NCBI GenBank assembly: GCA_900660155.1
Contig: CABFPE010000550.1
Location: 462,308-526,307, forward strand
Length of the DNA: 64,000 bases
Direction: 5' to 3'
Source: Hofstenia miamia
Lineage: Eukaryota > Xenacoelomorpha > Acoela > Hofsteniidae
Position 1 is the stretch's first letter. Each line of letters starts with the position of its first letter. The translations under genes and the position numbers were made by a program. The notes beneath the pieces were generated by a model. It saw only the letters and a program-made list of their open reading frames with translations, made no database searches and was not told the origin of the DNA. Positions 34,469 through 45,592 of this stretch are shown here, in pieces.

Positions 34469-34470
<2 letters not shown>
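33053..34470 (-). pseudogene. Penelope-like element RT plus GIY-YIG endonuclease (5'-truncated)
   Basis: Reading from 34470 downward: SFEFIDELN, a one-base frameshift, YDVKSLFTNIPVKKTIEHL, DGMSMGSPLGPTMAW, FYKRYVDYIFAVF, DNKLIFLDTQI, then the RT thumb SDYKVLTSALDTL and NNGYPHKLIKKII. After a disrupted linker comes LPYIENNIKKL, IPIFSTLKTEHLF and a GIY-YIG nuclease with YQCDNCNKLYIGETSRYFG and RIKEH. This domain order is diagnostic of Penelope-like retroelements. The usual YxDD is YVDY, so the second catalytic Asp is lost. A stop near 33704, a frameshift and an N-marked duplication at 33483 also break it. The 5' end runs directly into an (AT)n microsatellite. Confidence 0.92.
33324..33644. repeat. 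159-bp direct repeat around a single N (probable assembly join)
   Basis: Bases 33324-33482 and 33486-33644 repeat with about two differences (for example ttatttgacaat against ttatttaacaat); the N is at 33483. The duplicated part encodes the linker between RT and GIY-YIG domains. The few differences suggest two haplotypes or repeat copies placed end to end. Confidence 0.8.
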
Positions 34471-34515
<45 letters not shown>

Positions 34516-34685
34516 CATCGTTGGAATACATGCAAGGCAGCTTGCTAATAGAACATAGCTAAAACTGTTTTCTATTTACAAGTATTTCATGGTCTTATAT
34601 ACAGTGTTTTATAAACATATTTACAAATAACAAGCTTGATTAGAAAACACTTTCTCTTGCCGATAAACAACCAGTACCCTATGCT

Positions 34686-34737
<52 letters not shown>
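34471..34737. repeat. Two (AT)n microsatellites
   Basis: An (AT)n run at 34471-34512 abuts the 5' truncation of the Penelope-like element, and a second (AT)n run at about 34690-34736 follows after 177 bases of unremarkable sequence. Confidence 0.9.
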
Positions 34738-34739
<2 letters not shown>

Positions 34740-36220
34740 TCAGAACCAAAGACAAATTCAAAAATTCAGTATGCAGCATATGCTGAATATCCACGTTCTA
34801 CTAAAATAGTATATTTGTCTCAAATCTTTCAACCAAGATCTCAGGCAGGATATTCTAATGAAAGCATTTCAAGGATCAACAAGGTGAATTATCAATCCAT
34901 TGATAAGCCGTCTAGAAAGATCAAAATTTTGCAAAGTAGATCCTAAAATAATTCAGTTTGAAATTTTCAAATATTTTAAAAGAGTATTATAGTTTTAATA
35001 AAAAATACTATCAATATCGGAAACCTCAAAGGGGTCAATTCCACCATGTTTGCTTTGTGGATATGCCCCTTCTCCTGCTTTCACACTATAAGATGAAGTA
35101 GAATTTAATTACAAGGCGTTGCAAATAGCTTGAAAAATATCTCATACCTTATGCATTGAGATTAAATTAGGCTTATATTCTAGCAAATTTTTCCTGACTT
35201 CAATGAATATTCAACTCTTTAGAGCTAAAACATATGTGTTCATTAAATTTAGCAAAAAATTGAATCAGTTTCGATTTATTAATGAATCGTCTCCCCAAAG
35301 AAATTTGAGTCTTTCTAAGCAGTGAAGCAAAAATTATTAATAGGGAAATAATGTTTTCCATCAATAAATGCTATATTATGTTATCTTATACTATCTAAGA
35401 ATAATGAAACTTGTTATTCGACTTCATCAAGCGAATTGAATCTCCAACCTATTTTGAAAGCTATTATCAGATGGTGAAACGCCTCTCCTGAAACATAGAT
35501 GCAGCTTAATGGTTTTCAACAATCATTTCGAAAATTCAATTTAGGAATGTTTATCCATGAATATCATATTGTTTGGCACCAATGATTTACCACGTTTTCA
35601 ATAAGGTATCAAGTACATTTTATTGATAAAATTTGTATAATGTTAGGTAGCTAGGGATATCTTGTTGCTAATCAATTCTTCCAAGGATGTATTTTTAAAA
35701 GTTGTAGGGTGGTATACTAAGTTAAAGACAAATTTACACTGCCAATAATTTTTGGATTTGAGTATTTATACATTCTAAATAAAAGATTGACACGCACTCA
35801 ATTTATATTAGGCAAAATATTTTGGACAACACATAGATGGTAAATTACTGTAGAATTTTAGAAAGAATATTTTTCAATGTAAAGATTATGCATATTTTGT
35901 TCCTCAAACCACAATTGTAACGAATATAATAATTTGATAGATTCTACGCTTTACAAATTCTGTCACAATCTAGTTGATGTAGAAAAGGTTAGGGTATTTG
36001 TGGGGCGGTGTTGATCTTGAGTGGATACCCATACCGTGAAAGTCTGCAAACAAATAGTTTCTAATTGGAAATGAGTTCACTAATAAATTTGCAACCTCTA
36101 TTTTGTATGTATAATTCTAACAAAAAAGGTTGCATGCCTGTTAGATTCAGATTTATGTAAATTGAGATAAATTGTTTATTATTTGGTGAACTAGTAAATG
36201 TACATATATATATATATATA
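34738..36220. other. AT-rich intergenic sequence
   Basis: No ORF, exon or transposon ends were recognised on either strand. It ends in a short (TA)n run directly before the MITE. Confidence 0.5.
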
Positions 36221-36429
36221 CAGGGTGATTGGTAAGTAACGCCCGATTTTAATTTTTAGAAATTCAAGAGCTTTTTGAACGCTAACTTTTCACTTGATGT
36301 CGTCTGATCATTTGTTTTTGTTTAATACATTCTTTATTCTTAATATCATGCTTCTTTTACTTTTAAAAATCCGAAATTTAACCACTTGATATGAAATTAA
36401 AAGTCGGGCGTTACTTTCCAATCACCCTG
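36221..36429. mobile_element. Tc1/mariner-type MITE (209 bp)
   Basis: Long terminal inverted repeats start CAGGGTGATTGG and continue, with small differences, through GTAACGCCCGA and TTTTAAT, roughly 35 bp per arm. TA flanks on both sides (36219-36220 and 36430-36431) lie in (TA)n repeats. There is no coding sequence. Size, TA target and CAGGG tips point to a mariner-mobilised MITE; the mariner at 61411 shares only the CAGGG tip. Confidence 0.9.
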
Positions 36430-36449
36430 TATATACATATATATATATA

Positions 36450-36595
36450 TACCATTTCATGCTTAATCAATAGAATATTTGAATCATGCTCTAATTATAA
36501 ATGTTTAACAGAAAGTTTGAATAAAATAACAGAGGATCTTAAAAATAATGGCTATCCACAAAAATTAATTCGCAAGATCATTGAAATTGTGTGTG
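36450..36595 (+). pseudogene. Penelope-like RT thumb fragment
   Basis: The translation contains CSNYKCLTESLNKITEDLKN followed by NGYPQKLIRKIIE. This matches the thumb of the Penelope-like element at 33-34.5 kb (SDYKVLTSALDTLYTVFENN, GYPHKLIKKII) in position and spacing. Only about 45 codons survive, in opposite orientation to the larger copy. It begins next to the MITE and TA microsatellite. Confidence 0.75.
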
Positions 36596-39500
36596 TTACT
36601 CTGTGAAAGTTTTACATTTTAAGATATATCACAGTTCGCATAGTTTTTTTATAATTTTAGTCCCTCTCCTAGGAGTGCATCCATAATAATCTACATCGAA
36701 GTGATCATTGGAGAAAGCAGTCTATTTCCCAAACTGGTTGCCAATGTATCTCTCATTCTATTGTTTTTAAAATAAATTGGACATGTGTAGGATTACATCA
36801 AACATTTGGCTATCACAATGGAAATTAGTAGAAATTTTCTATTTCATTACTCATTATATTTAGATTAAAGCTGTGCGAAATAGTATATTCGAAATTCATT
36901 TTTATGTTTTGATTTCAGTTTTCTAGTCTTTAAAGCATTACAAGAAATTGTAGCACAAATTGTTGTAACCCTCTTACAGCAAAACAAAATGACGTAATCA
37001 ATTACGTGTTAAAAATCAAATATAGATGAATTTAGCCGAGCATCTATTATACAAATTGCTGGAAAAAATTTGTCTTGATCCTTTTCAGTATTCATAATTT
37101 AAAGAATTTCCCTTGTTCGCACGACTTAACTCTTAAATTCATTAATGCAAAATTGACTCGAGAAATTCAAATGATAGAGATACGATCTTTACATTATTTC
37201 ATAGTATTAGCATTAATCAATTAGAATTGATGATGTAATTGAACATCAGCTAGTTGGCATTTTCATGAAATTAAATTTAATTGCATTAACTTCATTTTTC
37301 CCTTTATAAATTGACACATGGGATAAAATTTCTTGCAAAATTTTGACTCGTGAATAACTATGGCTATGAACAATTTTTTTTGCTTTGTATAGTATACCAA
37401 TAGCATATTGGCCTAAACAATTGATGATGAACTAGTTAAGCATAGTGTATAATCTACGCCGTACTTTCACTAGTTATTTGATGACGTCACATGGCACTGT
37501 TAAAATTTCTTCTTATGGCATACTTTATTCATTATATCAAAATCGACAAATACATCTTTTGATTATATTCCCTAGGGACATTGATGGCTTGGTGATTTAC
37601 CTGATTGAGGAGCTGGTTTTGTACCACCCTCTTGCGATGTGCCTACTATATGGGTAGTTTTGAAAATTCGCGAATGCCTGCGCATAGATAAAGTTACCCC
37701 TATAAAAAAATCTTGGATCAGCCACTGAAATGATTGGCTAAAAATTGCATATCTGATGAAAACTAATGCTGGAAATCATTCTTAGTAAGCTGATTATGCA
37801 TTTTGTTAGATTACTGTGTAACAACATGCAGAATCAACTCAATAAAAATCAGCTTTCTATATGAAATGTGCATTTATGTAATGATGAAGATTTTGTGTTA
37901 AAAATTATTCATGTGCAGAAGTATTTGCAAGAATTAACTATTCTTCAATGAAAATTTCATTCTCTTTTAGAAAACTTAAAATTTTCTAAATACAAATTAT
38001 CAGAGTATCAGGGGGTCTAAATGCGATAATAGCAACAACTAACTTCGACTAGGTTTTTTTTTGAAATTCCACCATCCAGTTAATGCTCACTGTGCGCGAA
38101 TTAGAAATCACAATGCAACAGTTTGTGAGTTATAGGCAATTATATAATATACCTTTTTGAGGAATATATCAATTTTACAAAAAAAGTCCTGGAAAATTGG
38201 GACTAACTCGATTAACTCAAATAAAACATGTAAAGTGGTGCATAGCATAAAACAAATTTTCTCCAGAATTGTCAGATTGGAAAATCAAAAATTAACCAAT
38301 TTATATCTTGATTTATGGGGAAAATGGCCTTTTCCCACCCCTCTGCACATACCTATGGCAATGAGTGCTGTCAGCTCACTGTTATCTAGAGTGTTTGGTA
38401 AGGATTATGCAACACAAAGTAAACAATGACATTCGATATTGATTCGCAATAAAACACATTTGTAAAGGCCTCCATTTTCTTAAAAGGAGTTTTAGTCAGC
38501 ATAAACTTATTGGGGTGGCACAATCACCTCGATGTGACTAGAGTGGCATTGTCATTCTTGCAATCTTCTTCCGACGCTACTGATTTCGGATTTTTTGCGT
38601 TCAAGCTATGTAATTATCTAAATGCAGGGCTGCTCACTTGAGAAACCGGGAGATGTTCAGGTTTTATGAAACTTTGTTATCTGGAGTAGTTTTTGATGAT
38701 GAATTCGATTTGAAGTCTATGTTGACAGATACCGACTGATACTCCAAATTTTCATAAATATAATATATAAATTTAGAAGTCTTTGTTATTTATTATGAGC
38801 GTATCTTCATTTAAGCTCTCAATCATTTTTCCATCATATATTGCATCAGTCTGTAATGGGAATTATTAGACCAACATATATAAATGCTGAAGAGGAATTC
38901 AAGATGCTTCAATACTTTCGCCTTCTTTTAAGAAAAATGTAACATAATTTGTAAAATTGTCATTGATATATATCTGCCAAAAATACCTTATTGAACGGTC
39001 CTTTATGTATATTTATTTAGTACATATGTAACATTTTGTTACAATAAAGTGAATGTCAGAAAATGATGTTTACATAAAAATTGAGAGAAATACATAAAAA
39101 AGAAAGTTAGCAAAATAAATACAATTCTTGTATAAGCAATTTCCAATGTTGTGGGCACATGAAATGTGAGCATTTATTGCACAATGTTGAATACACTCTT
39201 GGTCTTGGATTCTGGAGATTCATCCTAAGGCAAAGCCCAATTCTATGACTTAGCCCAATGCTAATCCAAAGAATATAAGTTGTCTGTTAAGCATATCATA
39301 TTATATATGTATACGTCAAATCCCTGTCTGCTATCACCTTATCAGAGCAGAAATGAGAGGCGCGCAATTCAACACATGTCATGACGGAACATAATTTAGT
39401 ATTGTAAATATACATTGCAGGAATACTTAGCTCTTCCGCATATCATTTTGTAACAAAATGTTGCGGCCGTATCAGTAAGAGTTAAAATAGGCTGTAAGTG

Positions 39501-39725
39501 CGGTCGCAAGATGGCGCATTATGAATTTCTTAATATGTTTGCTTTATTAACGTCAAAGCAATTAAAAATCTCTTGCTGAAATATTGAATTAGGTTAGGAC
39601 TTAGGCGTAGGAGACTTCCAAACATTGTCTTAATTCTAAAGAGAAATTTTAATACAATTGCGTTGAAGCTTAAATTGCTTTGGAACAAATTTGTAATGCA
39701 ATCTTAGTTTAGCTTGCAATACATA
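36596..39725. other. AT-rich intergenic sequence
   Basis: About 3.1 kb without recognised genes or element ends. Open frames 37445-37657 and 38157-38429 have no family resemblance and no supporting splice or repeat context. Confidence 0.5.
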
Positions 39726-40972
39726 CAGCCTTGATCATAAACGTTCAACAACTCTACAAAAACGTATAGTAGTTAAGACTTTCGGTTCATTACAAATAAA
39801 CTGTGGACATTACAATGTTATAGGTCAACAAACCAGTTAGAAGAGTGTCTTTAGTATTTAGTTGGGTAGCCATGGTTCTTGATTACTTTTTTAACTCTAT
39901 TAGGCAATGAATTGCACAAAGTGGATATATAATCATCTGAAATTTTAAAATATTCTGTTTCAATAACTTGCCACAATTCTTCTAAATTTCGAATCTGGTG
40001 TTCTTCAACGTTTTGTTTCAAGACCTCCCATAAATTCTTTATAATATTCAGGTCAGGGGACCTTGTTGGCAAATTTGGAAGAAGAGCTATCCCCTCAAGT
40101 TTCATGAACGCTTTTACTTCAGAAGAAGTATTACAAGTTGCATTGTCCTGTTGCAGGATTTGATCATCCTGCATTAGAGGCAATACTTTTTGTCGCAAAG
40201 CATCAATATATTTCGGACCATTCATTGTTCCATCAATTCTTTCAAGTGTTCTGAGACCATTATGCCAAATTGCTCCGAAAACCATAATGGATTTTTGTTT
40301 TAAGAGTTCTCTCTGGCACAGGTATTTGTGTTGCCGCGGAATTCATCACTGAATATGACCATTTGCCAGGCAGCAATCGCGTTGTTTTTTAGGCTCTTGC
40401 AAAATTTCAATATTGCTGCAATGTGTAATTTGGTCAGAGTCGGTTTTCTAGAGCCCCTACGTCTGAACAATCCATATTTTCGTAATATCCGACGAATGCT
40501 GGAATCGCTGTATTTGTGCGCGTCACTCAAGTCTTGTTTTAATTGTTTACTTGTGAGTTTTGGGCAAATAGTTGAAAGCCTTCTTAGTGCTTGTTGTGAT
40601 TTTTCTGTCGACTTTGAGGGCCTGCCAGGAGGTAATTTTCGCTATATTCTGCCATCTTTTTTGTATACAGATATAATCTAGTCTACTGTATTTCGTGACA
40701 TTTGTAACTGTTCCGAAATTTTCATCTCTGGCATTTTTTCGAGAAATTTCGAGATGACCAAATTTGGCATTTGCGAGCTGTGCGTTTTTCAGGCATACTT
40801 TCACAAATATCTGAAATATTGACTTAAATTTCAATTAGAGCAAAAGGCAATGACATCTTGTTTCAAATTTTGTGCTTTGTTTTTGACAGGTATCTAATTA
40901 CAGTTTTCAAAATGAGCTTTGAACTCAACGCATGAAAATGGCGTGACTGTTTAACATTTATGATCAAGGCTG
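39726..40972 (-). mobile_element. Tc1-like element with complete ends (1247 bp)
   Basis: Terminal inverted repeats begin CAGCCTTGATCATAAA and match for about 26 bp with two differences. TA dinucleotides flank both ends (39724-39725 and 40973-40974). Length and structure are those of a full-size Tc1 element; only the coding sequence has decayed. Confidence 0.95.
39851..40796 (-). pseudogene. Tc1-like transposase, near full length but disrupted
   Basis: From about 40796 downward: an HTH region (MKISEQLQMSRNTVD), a GRPSKSTEK hook, a second helical region (YSDSSIRRILRKYGLFRRR), the first catalytic Asp in MVIFSDEFR, then a deletion and frameshift, IMVFGAIWHNG, the second Asp in ILQQDNATCNTS, SPDLNIIKNLWEVL, and the C-terminal GYPTKY with stop at 39851-39853. 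Two in-frame stops lie in the N-terminal third. The third catalytic residue, Glu in the usual SPDLNPIENLW, is Lys here, so even a repaired frame would lack its triad. Confidence 0.92.
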
Positions 40973-41862
40973 TATTTTTTGTCAGTTTGTCACGCTTATA
41001 ATTAAAGCTTAGAGAGGTTTATAACGATGGACTATGAAAAGCAACACAGCAAATTCTCTGTGAATAAAAAAAGTTTGTAATTTCGGCCCCGGCAAAAATG
41101 TCATGAAATTTATTATTTTCAATAGCAATTATTGGCAGTGTTTGAGTGACAGTGTTGTTTGACTTCTTTATGATGTTCAATATTTGATTCCTTGTAGTAC
41201 AAATACAAAGGTACTGCCAAATTCTTGAGTCATCTTAGTTATCGTTTTCTTAATATTTAGCTGTTCAATATGCCCTATGTCAAGATATGTTATTAGATCT
41301 CCCTGTGCTCATATAACGAAGGTAATAAGAATGAACCTAATTTACAAAAATATAAGGTACACAAGAACTTAAATTTCAAATTTTATGTATAAATTTCAAG
41401 CAGGCCTTGTGCTTTAGTATACACCAGTGGTCAAAAATTCATGCATATGTCCTAGTCTTACAGATGACCTTTGCAAAATTTAACAATATAAAATAGAGAA
41501 AATTTTTTGAAAATAGCTTATAAAGAAATTCACTTTTAATTTCAATATGTCTTTATTTGTCTGACTAAATATAGTATAATGATAAATGTTCAAAATAAAC
41601 ATATTTTTGCTAAAGCAAGGGAAAAAGAAAAAATGTACAAAATTCTTGTAATTAAATCCCACGATGTTAGTTAATACAATTAATGAAAATTTATTGCAAT
41701 TAGTTTTACAGATTGCATTATTCTATTTCATGATGAGCTATGCTCAAATTTAGTTTTTTGTACCTAATTGTGTAATAATAAAAAGCTGTTAAATTGTGCT
41801 CAGGTTTCAGTGAAAATTTTAAAGGCTAAGGTGGACCAAAGAGTGATAATATAGCACTATAG

Positions 41863-41866
<4 letters not shown>
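40973..41866. other. Intergenic sequence; left end of duplication unit 2
   Basis: No gene is seen. From about 41.6 kb the sequence aligns with about 18.9 kb (gcaagggaaaaag, attaaatcccacgatgttag, ttagttttacagatt), which places the left side of duplication unit 2 here. Confidence 0.55.
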
Positions 41867-41893
<27 letters not shown>

Positions 41894-42080
41894 NNNNNNN
41901 NNNNNNNNNNNNNNNNNNNNNNNNNNNNNNNNNNNNNNNNNNNNNNNNNNNNNNNNNNNNNNNNNNNNNNNNNNNNNNNNNNNNNNNNNNNNNNNNNNNN
42001 NNNNNNNNNNNNNNNNNNNNNNNNNNNNNNNNNNNNNNNNNNNNNNNNNNNNNNNNNNNNNNNNNNNNNNNNNNNNNNNN

Positions 42081-42111
<31 letters not shown>
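41867..42111. repeat. (TA)n microsatellite containing a 187-N gap
   Basis: TA repeats run from about 41867 to 41893, then N from 41894 to 42080, then TA again to about 42110. The gap is most simply an unresolved microsatellite. Confidence 0.95.
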
Positions 42112-42114
<3 letters not shown>

Positions 42115-43052
42115 TATTCAACGTCATTTTGTACAAAAACATTTAAATGAGGCCAAAATTTGGTTCCCCTTCTTAACTCTGAATAGCTACTCTGATTTAC
42201 CCAATGGACCTAAAATAAAGGTAGGCATTGATTAATCATCTTTAATCTGCACCCGCAAACTATAACAATCTTATCCGCATTCCACCCGCATCCATGATTT
42301 TAGCAAATTCAAATCTACGTCGGCAGAATTTCTTCAGCGCAGATGTGAATATTCCCCAAAGCTGCATCGATTTATTCAATACATATCCATCCTTGGTCTA
42401 GAGCAGTGCTACGAGATTAAGGTTTCTTTGACATCCATGGACGAACGTAAGTTCAATTTACAATATTAAATGTATTAATAACGAATTAACAAAAACTGTA
42501 CAAAACCAGTACATTTATCTCTAATGATTTTGGTAGCACTTAAAATATTAGAATAGAATTGATTTTTTAATAACTTTTTATTTCATGACTTTTATTGTTA
42601 ACATTATAATGTAGTAAGGAAAATATAAATACGCATGTAGAAATTTAATTGAACTTTTTTTCTAATCTAGAAAAGAAGACGCCATAATGGATTGTAATAT
42701 TTTGAAAACGCATTAAGATGTTCAGAATAAAACAATAGAACTAGAACGTTTCAGAGCGTCTTTAAACATTTAAAGACAAATTGGCTAATAAAGTTTCCAT
42801 AAACTGTGGTTAATTACTTGACATGGTCTTCTTGCAGTATATTTTTTGAAAAAAAATTTTTAACGTTAGTTTTAATTAATTGCAGATGATATAATTTCAA
42901 AACAATTAATTCATTCCAGAAGATTTTTTTCGAAACTTAGTTGCAATTTACCCTTTGTTCACAATTTTATATTTTCAAACTCAAACTAATTGCTCCCAAT
43001 AATATTTTGGATCTATGCTTTAATATGCATGACATTTACAATAAAATTAAAG
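42112..43052. other. Intergenic sequence in duplication unit 2
   Basis: No gene. Around 42248-42295 a patch of ACCCGCA/CCGCAT motifs resembles hAT-type GC-rich subterminal sequence, but no matching inverted end was found. From about 42.8 kb it aligns with about 19.1-19.4 kb. Confidence 0.45.
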
Positions 43053-43435
43053 CTAGGCGCGATTAACCGGTTATCTGGCTATGTGAATGTTTTGGAGTAA
43101 TGTGACACTTGAGCAAGAGTGAAAGATGCATGACGCATCTCCTGCGACCATTACTGTAGATCATGGAAATGTTTTTCCGAGGCTTGCAAAGCTAGCATGG
43201 AAATATCTCGGGGTACCAGCAACTAGTGCCCCTGCAAAACGACTCTTCTCTTGTCTTGGGCTCATTTCAGAAGCAACAGAATGGCCCTGTTGCTGACATG
43301 CAAATATGATTTTGTTCTGTTTCTTGAATGAATAAATTCAGTGTCTTTTTCTAATATTTTTTTTCGAAATAAGAGGCGGTTAACGATTAACCGCGGTTGC
43401 GATTAATTCTCTGCGGTTTATCGCTCCCAGCCCTA
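43053..43435 (+). mobile_element. hAT element relic (about 383 bp) with transposase C-terminal fragment
   Basis: The right end inverted reads TAGGGCTGGGAGCGATAAAC; the left end is an eroded version, ctaggcgcgattaaccgg, and both are followed by GATTAACCG motifs. Bases 43171-43296 encode 41 residues containing LAWKYLGVPATSAPAKRLFS, the signature of the hAT C-terminal dimerisation region. The corresponding site of duplication unit 1 (about 19345-19360) lacks the element, which gives an approximate empty site. A clean 8-bp target duplication is not visible. An internal-deletion derivative, inactive. Confidence 0.8.
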
Positions 43436-45414
43436 GATGTAATTGACAAAAATTATAGGTGTTGTAGTGCTTTAAGCTCCCCAAATAATATTTTTAAAAC
43501 CTCGGTTAAATTTTTTGCTAGAAAGATGTATTATAAATTTATGCTTAAACTTAAATTTAAAATTTATTTAAATTCAGACAGTTGAAAAATTACCTCTTTT
43601 GACAATTTCCAAAATCCATTTTCTTTGAATGTACAAGACAGTGGAAAAATGAAAACAGATTTTAAATTATAGGAACATTTCATAGAACCTTCTAAATGAT
43701 TTCATAATGACTGTTTTAGAATATTAAAAAATGAGAATTTTGAGACATTCTAAAAAACTGCTTTTAATGACAACGCTTATCTTTTATATCTTAAATAATA
43801 CATTTTATAAGCATTTGTGAACCAAGAGATGCTTAATATAAAGTTGTATTTAGCACTCATTGTGTGAATATAATCAAATTAAACTGATATAAACTTGATA
43901 ATTTCACTTACATTTATCAGTATATTAAATTTTTACATAAAGCGTAATTTGAATTTAATTGATTTATTTGGATTCATGAAAATTTGTCAAGAATGTCTCA
44001 AAATAATTTTTGGCAATATTCAGAACGAAATCTAAACTTTTAAGATGAGCTTGTATGTGTGATTTTTGTATATAATGTAATAATTTAAAAGTAATGCACT
44101 TAAGAAAGAAAAAGTCATCGTTTATTTAATAAAGCTATAAATCACAAAAACAATGAAAATGAACACCAAAAGATAAATGCTACAATCTTGTTTATATTTA
44201 GTTAACATTTTTAATTACACAAATAAAACAGTTTGATTAAGATCAATATTCTACATAAAACTATATTATTTTTAGGATAATTGCTTGTTTATGGAGCATT
44301 TTTTCTTACCAAATTTCCTATTATTAGAATGCATTTAGTAATACATAAATAATTTAAAAATATATCTCAACTGTAAAGTTAATTTCAACTATTATTGTTA
44401 ATGCAATGCTTGCGATATTGAAATGGCGATTAGATCAATGCCTCTTGGATATAAATAGGAATTGGATTTTAAAAATAAATTTCAATATATTTATCACTAA
44501 TTAACGGCAAACCAGAAGTGAAACCGGCTACCAGCTTCCTGTTGTCGGCAAATTACCGGCCTGTAGCAGCTTGGAAATTTCAAGAAGGTGTGGTAAAATT
44601 ACCGGCGGTTTACCGGGTAGAACTAAAAAATATTTCTTGTTATATTTGATAAACAGAGAATATTATTTTTAGCTTGGAACAAAACCCTATGAAAATCTAA
44701 AGGTTCAGAAAATTTTATTGTATCAGCAGGTTAAAATATGGCAACTAGTATAATACTTATGTATTTCTCTTTGGAATGTCTAGTAAACTTTGACTAAAAA
44801 TTGAGTTTTTGATTGTGAGTTTATGCTTGTTTTTATATACAGTATCTAACTAGTAATAATATTAACAGGAAATGTTTATTATAAAGAAATTTTAATCTGC
44901 CAGAATTGCATTTGAAAATTTAAGAAATTTCATAAAAATAAAAAGCTTGAACCCTTGTAATTTTCTAATATTAGAAGGGACACTCAAAATAAGTTTGAAA
45001 TATTTTCGACTGCAAGCACTTCCAAACGCAAATGTAAGTTAAGAAGCTTAACACATCCTACAAGAGGAATAATTATGTTTGGTTCAGAGGAAATTTTTTA
45101 AGTATTTGTTTGCTTACATAGTTTTTATTCAATGCTAAGTGAGGTTAAAGTAAACCATAATGATTGATAACGCTACTCTTAATTGTATATATTTTAAACA
45201 TCATATAAAATAAACAAACTTAAATTCATTTTTAAAATGAAAAACTGATTAAACTTATGCAAAAATTTATACATAGAGAAAATTTCAAAATTTTGTTTTG
45301 CTGGAAATGTAGTTATATAGTTTGAAATTTGCGCTATACAATATCAGAACTTTGCATCACCATTTGAAATTTTCGAAATTAATGCTGTTTATATAATTGT
45401 ATGAATACGTAAGC

Positions 45415-45449
<35 letters not shown>

Positions 45450-45592
45450 GAATAAATTTAATATAAATTAAATGCAAAAATTCTGTATTTATGCGATTTG
45501 AGAAATCATAAGGGCTTATAATTTGATTCAGTTTCCCTAGCATTGCTTATTAAAACATTGTATAAATCGCCATGTACAATATTTTAGTAACA
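43436..45592. other. 3' flank of GPCR 2 with inserted repeat
   Basis: The left part (to about 44.5 kb) aligns with 23.09-23.97 kb of unit 1. From 44.5 to about 45.3 kb lies a dispersed repeat not present at the matching place in unit 1. An (AT)n microsatellite lies at about 45419-45447. No gene is seen. Confidence 0.6.
44519..45240 (-). repeat. Dispersed repeat, copy B (inverse of 28.2-28.9 kb)
   Basis: The reverse complement aligns with 28200-28937. The CCGGTAA/TTACCGG cluster lies at 44519-44620 and the diverged body runs to about 45240. Its absence from the corresponding part of duplication unit 1 shows that it was inserted after the duplication, or lost from unit 1. Confidence 0.7.

Noticed and set aside
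40328-40681. 117-aa plus-strand ORF
   Set aside because: Antisense shadow of the Tc1 transposase pseudogene.
41819-42142. Open frame across the TA microsatellite and gap
   Set aside because: A Tyr-Ile repeat plus unknown residues; an artefact of (TA)n and Ns.
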